Shown here: one piece after another, positions 1 to 6,809 of the stretch
Layout: each line of letters opens with the position of its first letter
How positions within the stretch are numbered: the stretch's first letter is position 1
Assembly: GCA_030430835.1 (NCBI GenBank)
Contig: JAUIKJ010000096.1
Coordinates: 1-9,031, forward strand
Reading direction: 5' to 3'
Source of the DNA: Candidatus Hydrogenedentota bacterium
Lineage (GTDB): Bacteria; Hydrogenedentota; Hydrogenedentia; Hydrogenedentales; JAEUWI01
DNA: 9,031 nt
The notes under the pieces: model-generated
Told to the model about the DNA's origin: nothing
The model's database searches: none
The model's input: the letters and a program-made list of their open reading frames with translations, nothing else
Program-made: the position numbers and the translations under genes

Positions 1-534
1 CCGCCGCCCAATCGCGCAAGAAGCGGCGGTAGTTGGCTGAACCGCCGGGAGTCGCGTCCAGTACAGATCACGGATATCTTTGCGACCGTACTCGAACTGT
101 GCGGCATAGAAGACACGACAACCCCACGTGCTCCGGGCCTCTTCGCGAAAGACGCCGCGGCGGCGCGCCCGATAGTGACTGAGTATTACTATCCGCGTCA
201 GACGATTGAGGTGTATAAGGATCCAGCGAAGCGCGCGAATCCCCTGCTGGATCCCTACCGGCGGCGGCTTCGCACGATTATGTTGGGGGGCTACAAGTAT
301 ATCTGGGCAGACAAGGGTCCCCAAGCGTTGTATGCAATCGACGAGGACCCCGCGGAAGAACACAACTTGATCGATAATCCCGACTATCAAGAAACGTTGG
401 CCGGTTTGCGGAGCGCCTTGGCGGAGTGGGTGACGGCACATGCAGTCGTTCGCGGTGACACTACTGCGACGCCGATGCGAGACTTGGACGGTGAGACGGT
501 CGATGCCTTGCGTTCGTTGGGTTACCTGGAATGA
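1..534 (+). CDS. Sulfatase family protein, C-terminal part (5' end outside window)
   Basis: The frame is open from base 1 to a TGA at 532-534, giving the last 177 residues of a protein whose start lies upstream of the window. It ends like S1-type sulfatases of the alkaline phosphatase superfamily. Fragment residues 21-36 (VQITDIFATVLELCGI) match the conserved 'Di.PTll.laGi' segment. Residues 96-102 (GGYKYIW) match the strand 'g.~KYi', and 110-125 (LYAIDEDPAEEHNLID) match the typical 'LYdl..DP.E..NL' block. The LRSLGYLE tail is common in this family. These enzymes hydrolyse sulfate esters, often on glycans, using a formylglycine made from Cys or Ser; that motif and the metal ligands lie in the missing part, so activity and substrate cannot be judged. 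The TGA overlaps the next ATG (ATGA), which suggests translational coupling. Leucine codon use (9 of 17 are TTG) differs from the genes after about 2.1 kb. Confidence 0.88.
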   Translation, partial: PPPNRARSGGSWLNRRESRPVQITDIFATVLELCGIEDTTTPRAPGLFAKDAAAARPIVTEYYYPRQTIEVYKDPAKRANPLLDPYRRRLRTIMLGGYKYIWADKGPQALYAIDEDPAEEHNLIDNPDYQETLAGLRSALAEWVTAHAVVRGDTTATPMRDLDGETVDALRSLGYLE

Positions 535-1895
535 GCCGCACGGATCGGCAGGGAACTGGCAAACGCTGGTTGATGGTGCTGATCTGCATATTCTTGGGCA
601 TGACCATGTTCCGGCACGTGAACTCCGCCCAATTCGTGGGGGACGAATCCGGATGGATTACGGCAGCGTACCTGCACACGCAAGCGTTGCGCGAGTTTGA
701 TTTCTCGCCCGAACGCTGGGAATTTCCCGAGGCCGGCCTCTATGGCAACCTGAATCCGCAGGTAGGCAAACTGATGCTGGGCGTACCGCTCAGCCTCTGG
801 CATACCTTCTATTGCGACGCGCCCGCGTTCTCGAAGCTCTACGATTTTCGAATCGACCGGCATGCAAATATTGCCGCGGGGAATCTTCCGCCACGCGACC
901 AACTTCTCGCCGCGCGTATTATCACTGCGTGCTACGGCGTGCTGTTCTTGTGGACGGCCATGTTTGTCGCGGGCCGGGCGTTTGGCCGCGGCGCGGGGAT
1001 CGCCACCGGGATATTGATTGCGGCCAACGAAACGATCGTACTAAGCATGAGCCGTGCGATGACGGATGCCGCATACCAACTGTTCTCGGTAGCGGTCTGC
1101 ATTCCGATCCTCTACTACGTGCAGGCGAAAGCGCCGCGCAAAGAATATGTTTTTGCCGCGCTCGCCGGGGTTCTGGCGGGGCTGGCGTGTTCGGTGAAGG
1201 TCACCGGTATCGTATTGGGTGGGCTGGTTTTGCTGCCGCTGATCTTTCTCAAGGTACGGCGGCCGCTACCGGAATGGCGACGCGTGGTTGCGGCGGGGTG
1301 CGCATATGCGGTCGCCGCACTCATTACGGTCTATGCGCTGAATCCCTTTTTCTGGCCCACGCTGTCTACGGGCGTAGAGGCGGATCTAGCCGTAGCGGCT
1401 ACGCCTTCGAAAGTGATCTGGAAGGACTTGAGCCGCGTAACCTACGACCGGTCGGCAATCGAGTATGCCTATCCGCGCGCCTCGGCAGTAATGCGTCCGC
1501 TTGAGTTTCCGATCCTATTCTTGCGCTGGAATTCACTGTTGGAGTCGCAGTTGGAGGACTTCAAATCACCACCGCCCACATTGGCGAGTTATCACGCGCG
1601 GCTCTTTGGCGAGTTTGCGCTGTTTCCGGGCGACGTGTTGCTCGTCCTCGCGGGTTGTGCCGCGTGCGTGTTGCGCATACGCGGTGCCTGGATTGGGGGC
1701 AGGCTCAGCCGTTGCGCGGTGCCATTGTCTTTCGGTGCGCTCAACTATATCTTCTGGACCGCAACAACCCGTGTGGAACTCAACCGTTACTACCTTTCAC
1801 CGCTCATTGCGCTGCAATTGCTGGCGGGTATCGGAATCGCCGCACTCGCGCTCGCGGGTTACCGCCGCTACCACGGACGCCGTGGCGTGGCGTGA
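531..1895 (+). CDS. GT39/PMT-like polytopic membrane glycosyltransferase (GT-C fold)
   Basis: This 454-residue protein has a GT-C layout. A first membrane segment (about 13-30) is followed by an extracytoplasmic loop with the acidic pair Asp38-Glu39 in FVGDESGW, the place of the catalytic/metal D-E in PMT and ArnT families. NPQVGKL (75-81) sits where PMT-like proteins carry 'hPPl.K.l'. Further hydrophobic segments lie near 127-150, 155-171, 182-197, 206-240, 252-270, 366-382, 396-410 and 422-443. SVKVTG (221-226) and NRYYLSP (418-424) also resemble conserved GT39 helix-end motifs. By family it would transfer a sugar from a polyprenyl-phosphate donor to a lipid or protein outside the membrane; donor and acceptor are unknown. 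The start overlaps the sulfatase stop (ATGA), and its TGA shares one base with the next ATG, so all three genes are probably one transcript. An O-antigen or lipid A transferase is an equally possible role. Confidence 0.85.
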   Translation: MSRTDRQGTGKRWLMVLICIFLGMTMFRHVNSAQFVGDESGWITAAYLHTQALREFDFSPERWEFPEAGLYGNLNPQVGKLMLGVPLSLWHTFYCDAPAFSKLYDFRIDRHANIAAGNLPPRDQLLAARIITACYGVLFLWTAMFVAGRAFGRGAGIATGILIAANETIVLSMSRAMTDAAYQLFSVAVCIPILYYVQAKAPRKEYVFAALAGVLAGLACSVKVTGIVLGGLVLLPLIFLKVRRPLPEWRRVVAAGCAYAVAALITVYALNPFFWPTLSTGVEADLAVAATPSKVIWKDLSRVTYDRSAIEYAYPRASAVMRPLEFPILFLRWNSLLESQLEDFKSPPPTLASYHARLFGEFALFPGDVLLVLAGCAACVLRIRGAWIGGRLSRCAVPLSFGALNYIFWTATTRVELNRYYLSPLIALQLLAGIGIAALALAGYRRYHGRRGVA

Positions 1896-2875
1896 TGCAC
1901 AGCGTCTCTCTAGCGGACGCCCACGAGGCGGTCCGGCAGCATGGCACGCATTCGCTCGCCTATTCCACGCTTCAACCGGGTATGCGTTACTTTGGTTCCG
2001 CTGATGCCGGGGTCATTGCCTATCGGCGGGTGTTGGGTCAGTGCATCGTATTGGGTGATCCAGTCGGTCGTGAAGACAAGGTGGTGGGTTTGATAGACCA
2101 TTTTCTCGCGCGATATCCTCGATCACTCTTTATGCAGATCCACTGCCGGACCGCCAACCGGCTTCGTGAACGCGGCTTCCGGATCACGCCGGTGGGCGTG
2201 GAGAACGAGATCCCCATTGCCACCTTTTCCACGCGTGGGCGGCGCAAGGCGGACCTGCGCCACTACCGGAACCGGGCCATCGCGGGCGGGGTTGTGGTGC
2301 AGGAGGAAGCCGACACCCCGGAACTCCGTCAGGCGCTGGCACCCGTTTCCAACGCGTGGCTCCCGCTCAAGACCGGCCACGGCGAGGAACTCGAATTCCT
2401 GGCGCGCCCCTATCTCCTTCGGCCGGAAGCCGATGTGCGGATTTTTACCGGACGTATCGACGGGGTCCCCGTTGGCTTCGTAATCATGGACCCGATGTAT
2501 CGGGACGGCAGGGTGGCCGGCTACACGGTCACCATCCTTCGGCACTACGCGGATTGTCCGGAGGGCACGGTCGACTACATCAATCTCGAGGCGATGGCCC
2601 AGTTTGCGCGGGAAGGCATCCCGCTGCTGAGCCTCGGCGTCAGCCCCTTCCACCGCCTGCCGGAACTGGCCCGGGTCGAGGGCTACGGCGCGCTCCCGGT
2701 CTACGCGGTCTACCGATTTCTAAATGGTTGGGGGGACTGGATTTATCACTTCAGCGGCCTCAGCTTCCACAAGAGCCGCTACCGCGCAAACGAAATCCCG
2801 GTGTACACCGCCGTGCGCGGGCCCCTCGGCCTCTGGCCGCTCTTCGCCTCTTCGCGCGCCTGCAAGATGTTGTAA
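1895..2875 (+). CDS. DUF2156 / MprF C-terminal-like aminoacyl-lipid transferase domain protein
   Basis: This 326-residue protein consists almost entirely of the domain found at the C-terminus of phosphatidylglycerol lysyltransferases (MprF), a tandem GNAT-like fold. Recognisable segments in order: VIAYRRVLGQCIVLGDPVG (40-58), matching 'gfi.Y...g...v.GDPvg'; the block around 106-131 (IPIATFST, then KADLRHYRNRA), matching the 'Fsl.G.k...LR.a.nr' stretch; VSNAWLPLK (151-159), like 'iSd.WL'; FVIMDP (195-200); and VDYINLEAM then LLSLGVSPF (227-251), like 'mdfl' and 'lnLGlaPL'. MprF moves Lys or Ala from aminoacyl-tRNA to phosphatidylglycerol. Here no flippase membrane domain precedes the catalytic part and no clear membrane helix is visible, so it would act in the cytosol or at the inner membrane face; its substrate is unknown. 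ATG at 1895 shares one base with the upstream TGA; an in-frame GTG at 1892 is an alternative. The open frame extends further upstream only inside the preceding gene. Confidence 0.82.
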   Translation: MHSVSLADAHEAVRQHGTHSLAYSTLQPGMRYFGSADAGVIAYRRVLGQCIVLGDPVGREDKVVGLIDHFLARYPRSLFMQIHCRTANRLRERGFRITPVGVENEIPIATFSTRGRRKADLRHYRNRAIAGGVVVQEEADTPELRQALAPVSNAWLPLKTGHGEELEFLARPYLLRPEADVRIFTGRIDGVPVGFVIMDPMYRDGRVAGYTVTILRHYADCPEGTVDYINLEAMAQFAREGIPLLSLGVSPFHRLPELARVEGYGALPVYAVYRFLNGWGDWIYHFSGLSFHKSRYRANEIPVYTAVRGPLGLWPLFASSRACKML

Positions 2876-2988
2876 GCACCGGACTTCCAACGTCGGCTCA
2901 TGGCGTGTAACGCGGACCGGGGATGGTTGTATCTATTTGCAGGACGCGTATCCGGAACGGTGGGCAACTGCCGGGCCGATCACATAGA

Positions 2989-3014
2989 TTGGACGTTGCC
3001 ACCCTTACGTCCAA
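2989..3014. repeat. Perfect 8-bp inverted repeat (hairpin) in convergent intergenic region
   Basis: TTGGACGT (2989-2996) and ACGTCCAA (3007-3014) are perfect inverted copies around a 10-base loop. It lies three bases before a longer GC-rich hairpin, between two genes that converge (stop at 2875 on plus, stop at 3076 on minus). Neither side carries a T tract, so it is not a textbook intrinsic terminator. Confidence 0.45.
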
Positions 3015-3016
3015 GA

Positions 3017-3055
3017 GACCGCCGCGCTGCAACCTGTCGTTGTGCCGCGGCGGTC
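3017..3055. terminator. Strong GC-rich hairpin, possible bidirectional terminator or 3'-end stabiliser
   Basis: GACCGCCGCG (3017-3026) and CGCGGCGGTC (3046-3055) form a perfect 10-bp stem. Inside it GCAAC (3029-3033) can pair with GTTGT (3039-3043, one G-T wobble), leaving a five-base loop, so the whole 39 bases can fold as one long stem with a small internal bulge. It lies in the convergent gap between the DUF2156 gene and the small minus-strand gene and ends 20 bp from the latter's stop. No T run follows on either strand, so termination would have to depend on hairpin strength or Rho. It could also be a REP-like element or an mRNA stabiliser. Confidence 0.42.
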
Positions 3056-3075
3056 CGCCATTTGGGGGACGGTGC

Positions 3076-3348
3076 CTAGCGAAATTTCTCGATGTTCGAA
3101 TCGTCGAAGCCCGTGGGTTCCGAGGCTTCCGCGCGCGGAAACTTGCTCAGTTCCAGTTCGAGTTCCTCCTTGCCCGACTCGAATTCCTCGATGGAGATGC
3201 TTCCGATGACGCTGACCGTCAGTTTGCTCTCCCGGCTGACGAAGCGGATGCCCGTACCGTTGGGCAGCAGTTCCGGCTCTTCCATCGTCTTCCAATTTTT
3301 TGCGGGACGCCCACCGGACCACATAGTTACAAGATAGACTTTTTTCAT
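3076..3348 (-). CDS. Small protein of unknown function (90 aa)
   Basis: I do not recognise a named family. The 90-residue product starts MKKVYLVTMWSGG and contains a short polar stretch, then PNGTGIRFV (29-37) and LTVSVIGSISIEEFE (43-57), and ends in an acidic, probably disordered tail (about 58-90). The hydrophobic/polar alternation predicts a small beta-rich fold with one acidic helix around 53-69; there is no signal peptide or membrane segment, so it is probably cytosolic. ATG at 3348 was chosen because GGAA lies about 8 bases upstream and the protein pattern begins there; in-frame starts farther out (to a TTG at 3426) would add an Arg/Gly/Met-rich stretch without coding character. It is a single gene, divergent from the YfhO gene and convergent with the upstream operon. 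Its reading frame is supported by plausible protein composition while the opposite strand gives only low-complexity runs. Confidence 0.66.
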   Translation of the reverse strand: MKKVYLVTMWSGGRPAKNWKTMEEPELLPNGTGIRFVSRESKLTVSVIGSISIEEFESGKEELELELSKFPRAEASEPTGFDDSNIEKFR

Positions 3349-3557
3349 CGTTTCATTCCGTGCCAATACGACAGGCGGCGCCATGCTGCCCCGTCCCATT
3401 CTGCACCGCCCCGCGCGGGGATACAAGCCTTTCCCCGGGTTCGATCAGGGCGGCGGCTGGATGCTACGATGCCGCTGCACGAAACTCTCCGCGGCGACGC
3501 GGTATCCATGCTCCATAACGCCCACAATCGTGGGCGATACGGACCCCGAAGACAACT
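3349..3557. promoter_or_regulatory. Divergent intergenic region, presumed to hold promoters for both neighbours
   Basis: This 209-bp stretch separates the starts of the 90-aa gene (minus) and the YfhO gene (plus), so both promoters should lie here. I find no convincing -35/-10 pair for either direction. The best plus-strand match is TTCGAT (3440-3445) with TACGAT (3465-3470), but the spacer is 19 bp. Also present are a 12-bp self-complementary CCCCGCGCGGGG (3409-3420) and a 7-bp dyad at 3519-3536. The role is assigned from position, not from a recognised site. Confidence 0.4.
3519..3536 (+). promoter_or_regulatory. 7-bp dyad with 4-base loop just upstream of the YfhO start
   Basis: CGCCCAC (3519-3525) and GTGGGCG (3530-3536) are perfect inverted copies separated by AATC, ending 21 bases before the GTG at 3558. 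The placement fits either an operator for a dimeric regulator or an mRNA hairpin in the leader. It is too GC-rich to exclude chance in this genome. Confidence 0.3.
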
Positions 3558-5810
3558 GTGATCCCACCGGTCGAACACCGCTACGCCCTCTTTCCGCTCT
3601 TCCTCGCGAGCGTGTGTTTTCTCGTGCTGGCGCCGGTCTTCTGGATGTATACCGAACTGCCCTCCGGCGATCCGCGCGCGCGATCTGCCGAGAGCGCCGA
3701 TCTCTATGGCCGGGTCTACCCGGCGATGGACTATGGCTTCGGCCGCATGCGAGCGGGCGAGATTCCCCTGTGGAACCCCTACATCCTCTGCGGCACTCCC
3801 TTTACCGCCGATCCCGTCAACGGGCTCTGGCAACCGCTGAACGCGGTCTTTCTCCTGACGGATACCGCGCGCGGTATGGCCCTGCAGGCCTTCGTCTGTC
3901 TCGCGCTTGGCGGGACGACCTTCGTGCTTTACGCGCGATCACTGGGCCTGGGCAATATCGCCGGCTTCATCGCCGGGATGTCCTGGGCATTTGGCGGGAC
4001 CTTCGCGGGCGCCATGTCCCGCCCCGAACTCGCAGCGACCCTCGCCTGGACCCCGCTCTTCTTCTGCGTCCTCAGGGAATTCATCCGCTACAACCGGCTG
4101 GCCATGGCCGTGATGGCGGGCGTCACCGGCGCCCTCATCGCGCTCGCCGGGAGTTTTCCCGCGGCCGTCTCGATTTTCCTCCTCGCCACGCTTTTCTGCC
4201 TCTACCGCCAATGGCTCGAAGATCCGGCCTACGGCACCCGGTGGCGCGGCTATACCTTGATGATCCTACTCGTGCTTGGCCTGTCCGCCGTGCAGTGGTT
4301 GCCGGCGGCCGCGCGCCTGGTGCAACTCGACCAACCGGGCCAGGCCCTCTGGCGGCTGGATTTCGCGGCCATGCTGGCCCCGGGCATGCGCGGCCTCGTC
4401 CGCCAGTGGGTCACCACCAGCGCCGAAGCGCTCCCCCGCGCCGGTTACGCGGGCCTGGTCCCCATGCTCCTGCTCCCCGCCGCGATGTTCCACCGCACCG
4501 CACGGGGCGATGCCTTCTTCTTCCTGGCCGCGGGGCTCCTGCTCTATCCGGTCGCCGTGCTGGGGCGGCCCGTGTGGAGCGGCACGCTCCCCTTCGAGGC
4601 CCTGTTCTTCCCCGCATCGTTCTGCATGGCCGCCGCCGCCGCAATCGGCGCGGACCGGCTCCTGGCCGGTGTGCACGACCGGCGCTCACCCAACCTCTGG
4701 ATACCAGCGCTGCTGCTGGTGTTGCTCGCCACCATTCTCTTCGTCGCGAGCACCACCGCGGGCCGGGGCCTCGTCCTCCTGCACGTCATCGTGCTTGGTT
4801 TCGCCTGGCTTACCGGCCGCAAGTGGTCGCGCACCAGTGCCGGTATCGCCACGGCCATGCTCCTGTTCGTCGATCTCGCGATGGCGAACGCCAATTTCGA
4901 CCAGCACCCCTACACCGACGCGCCAGCGGTCTATCGCCAGGCGCCCGCCGCACTAAAGACCGCGGAAGAACAGGCCCTCGACGGACGCGTCGTGATCAGC
5001 ACCCGCTCCCCCGGTACCGCACTCACCCCGAACGCCGCCATGGTCCTCCCCCTGCCTGCGGCCAACGGGCGGCATGTCCCCCTCACCCGCGACGAAGCGC
5101 GCTGGTGGTCGGAACTGCGCGGGGCGGACGCCGCGCCGGGCTCCACCGAGATCGCGCCGTCGGCGGCGCGTCCTGAACTCCTGAATTTCATGGCGGCGCG
5201 TGTCGTCCTCGCGGAGTCCGATGCCCCCATGGCAGCGGGAAAATGGGAACAGGGCACGGCATCGCTGCGCCGCGTCCAGACCGAAGACGCCGCGAAGCTC
5301 TTTGTGAACGACCGCGCGCAACGCCGCTGCTTCTGGGTACCGCGCTGGCGCGTGCAGGCGGACGTCGGTTCGGCGATTCTCTTCATTACCCGCTCCGAGT
5401 TCGACCCGGCACAAGAGTGCGTGGTCGTGGCGCCGGGCGCGCTTACGGATCACCTTGCGCGGGTGGTTCCGGATTCGGGCGGTGGCGACACGGGCGCGGA
5501 GCCTGGCGCCGAATGCATCCTGGTTGAAGACCTACCCGAGCGCCAGGTTATCCAACTTCGTGCCACGCACCCCGGTATCGCCGTGGTATGCGACAGCTAC
5601 GCCCCCGGATGGCGGGCCACGCTCAACGGTGAATCCGTGCCGCTGCTTCAGGTGAACGGCCTCTTTCGCGGGATTGCCTGTCCGGCAGGCGACCATGAAA
5701 TCGTGCTTGAGTACCGGCCGCACACGCATTACGCGGGCATGGGCATCAGCGTCGGTGTGCTGGGCCTCCTGCTCTTGGCCGGGCTGTTCCGGCTGGTGCG
5801 GGGCACGTAG
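3558..5810 (+). CDS. YfhO-family polytopic membrane protein (GT-C-like)
   Basis: This 750-residue protein has the hallmarks of the bacterial YfhO family. After a first membrane helix (about 9-30) an extracytoplasmic loop carries SADLYGRVYP (46-55), with Asp48 where GT-C proteins have a catalytic acid. GEIPLWNPYILCGTPF (67-82) and WQPLNAVFLL (91-100) follow, matching 'GelPlWNPyif.GtPf...plnllf'. Many further hydrophobic helices run to about residue 445. A large extracytoplasmic region leads to the typical C-terminal sandwich (680-721: APGWRATLNG, then NGLFRGIACPAGDHEIVLEY) and a last helix near 728-745. YfhO proteins are implicated in transferring sugars onto envelope polymers such as teichoic acids in Gram-positives; the substrate here is unknown. 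The start is GTG at 3558 with only a weak GAAG upstream. Its TAG shares one base with the GTG of the next gene, so the two are probably co-transcribed. A 597-aa overlapping frame is a shadow of its GC-rich codons. Confidence 0.87.
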   Translation: MIPPVEHRYALFPLFLASVCFLVLAPVFWMYTELPSGDPRARSAESADLYGRVYPAMDYGFGRMRAGEIPLWNPYILCGTPFTADPVNGLWQPLNAVFLLTDTARGMALQAFVCLALGGTTFVLYARSLGLGNIAGFIAGMSWAFGGTFAGAMSRPELAATLAWTPLFFCVLREFIRYNRLAMAVMAGVTGALIALAGSFPAAVSIFLLATLFCLYRQWLEDPAYGTRWRGYTLMILLVLGLSAVQWLPAAARLVQLDQPGQALWRLDFAAMLAPGMRGLVRQWVTTSAEALPRAGYAGLVPMLLLPAAMFHRTARGDAFFFLAAGLLLYPVAVLGRPVWSGTLPFEALFFPASFCMAAAAAIGADRLLAGVHDRRSPNLWIPALLLVLLATILFVASTTAGRGLVLLHVIVLGFAWLTGRKWSRTSAGIATAMLLFVDLAMANANFDQHPYTDAPAVYRQAPAALKTAEEQALDGRVVISTRSPGTALTPNAAMVLPLPAANGRHVPLTRDEARWWSELRGADAAPGSTEIAPSAARPELLNFMAARVVLAESDAPMAAGKWEQGTASLRRVQTEDAAKLFVNDRAQRRCFWVPRWRVQADVGSAILFITRSEFDPAQECVVVAPGALTDHLARVVPDSGGGDTGAEPGAECILVEDLPERQVIQLRATHPGIAVVCDSYAPGWRATLNGESVPLLQVNGLFRGIACPAGDHEIVLEYRPHTHYAGMGISVGVLGLLLLAGLFRLVRGT

Positions 5811-6802
5811 TGCCGGGCGACGGCCCCAACGTGGTGCTCATCGTCGCGGATGGCCTGCGCCCAGACTGCCTCGGGATCGCCGGAAACCCGGATGTACGCA
5901 CCCCCAACCTCGATGCGCTTGGACAGTACGGCGTGCAGTTCCGCGCGGCCACCATGCCCGCGGACGCAGACATCAGCGGCCTTCTGATGGGGGGGAGCCC
6001 GCCCACGCTGCCGCAGCAATTTCACAACGCGGGCTACGCGTGCTTTGCCGCGGGCAAGACCGCGGACCTGGGCGCCGCCTTCGATCACACCGCCACGGTT
6101 GCTTCGGACTATGCAGCCATGCTCGCCGCGCGGGGCAAGACCGAGCAATCTACGCGCTGGTTTTCCGGTGACACGGCGGATCGCCCCGCGCTCTACGCGA
6201 AATCTTTTGGCGCGGTCCGCTCAAACCTTGACGACGCCCTGCACGTGACCTCCTGGATCGGGGATCAAGCGCTGCGATTCATGCGTGCTCCCGGCGCGCC
6301 CTTCTTTCTCTATGTGCGCTTCACGCGGCCGGCACCGCCCTTCGATCCACCCGCGCCCTGGGACCGCATCTATGATCGCGCCGCGCTCCATCTCCCGGAA
6401 GGCTTCGCGCCAGACGCCGGTGCCGGTCTCACCGAAGCGCGCTTCCGGAAGGTACTCGCGCACTACTACGCAAACATCACCCTCGTCGATCTACAGATCG
6501 GCCGCATTCTCGCTACCTTGACCGCGCGGGGCCAGACCAACAACCTCCTGGTCGTCTCTTCGTCGCCGGGAGATCCCCTGGATCCCGCGGCACTTACCGG
6601 ACGGTCCGCGCGCGGCGGCGCGGATGTTCCGGCCCGTGTCCCCCTCCTGATTGCGGGACTCCCTGGACAACTTCGTGGAAAAACAGACGACGAAGCGGTG
6701 TCGTTGGCGGAGATTGCCCCGGCGCTGGTGAGCTGCATCGGACAGGCGGCGGCGGACACTCGGGAACAGGGGCTACTGGCCCGCCTGTGCCCCGCCCCCT
6801 GA
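5810..6802 (+). CDS. Degenerate sulfatase-fold protein, probable pseudoenzyme
   Basis: The 330-residue product aligns by eye with S1 sulfatases throughout. PNVVLIVADGLRPDCLG (6-22) is the first strand and metal site, retaining Asp14. VRTPNLDALGQYGVQF (29-44) is the 'vrTPniD.La.eGv.F' helix. AGYACFAAGK (74-83) matches 'aGY.t...GK', PFFLYVRFTRPAPPFDPP (164-181) matches 'PFFLy.sf..PHpPf.pP', YYANITLVDLQIGRIL (219-234) matches 'YyA.i..vDdqvGriL', and VPLLIAG (277-283) is the late strand. The catalytic residues are mostly gone. At 48-62, where C/S-x-P-x-R should provide formylglycine, the protein reads TMPADADISGLLMGG. The His of GKWH is absent, the substrate His at PHpPf is Ala, and 'SDHG' reads SSPG (251-254). 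It is also shorter than typical enzymes and has no signal peptide. It therefore probably cannot hydrolyse sulfate esters by the known mechanism; a binding, scaffold or regulatory role with the YfhO protein is inference. The frame is intact, so it is not labelled a pseudogene. Confidence 0.8.
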   Translation: MPGDGPNVVLIVADGLRPDCLGIAGNPDVRTPNLDALGQYGVQFRAATMPADADISGLLMGGSPPTLPQQFHNAGYACFAAGKTADLGAAFDHTATVASDYAAMLAARGKTEQSTRWFSGDTADRPALYAKSFGAVRSNLDDALHVTSWIGDQALRFMRAPGAPFFLYVRFTRPAPPFDPPAPWDRIYDRAALHLPEGFAPDAGAGLTEARFRKVLAHYYANITLVDLQIGRILATLTARGQTNNLLVVSSSPGDPLDPAALTGRSARGGADVPARVPLLIAGLPGQLRGKTDDEAVSLAEIAPALVSCIGQAAADTREQGLLARLCPAP

Positions 6803-6809
6803 GCCTGCA

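Noticed and set aside
1655..1894. 80-codon upstream extension of the DUF2156 gene
   Set aside because: It lies wholly inside the GT39-like gene, its sequence has no family similarity, and the ATG at 1895 is placed for coupling.
2876..3075. Search of the convergent gap for a tRNA or small RNA gene
   Set aside because: No cloverleaf or T-loop consensus could be found; only the two hairpins stand out.
3409..3420. 12-bp palindrome CCCCGCGCGGGG
   Set aside because: Pure G/C self-complementary runs of this length are expected by chance at this GC content, and no known site matches it.
3440..3470. TTCGAT / TACGAT promoter candidate for the YfhO gene
   Set aside because: The spacer is 19 bp and the -35 match is poor, so it is not strong enough to list as a promoter.
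2923..3561. 212-codon plus-strand frame through the intergenic gap and opposite the 90-aa gene
   Set aside because: It is antisense to a better-supported small gene, runs through the two hairpins, and shows no recognisable motif.
3383..5176. 597-codon open frame overlapping the YfhO gene on the same strand
   Set aside because: Its translation is Arg/Pro/Gly/Ala-rich low-complexity sequence, typical of a shifted frame in high-GC DNA. The 3558-5810 frame has clear family motifs and membrane helices.
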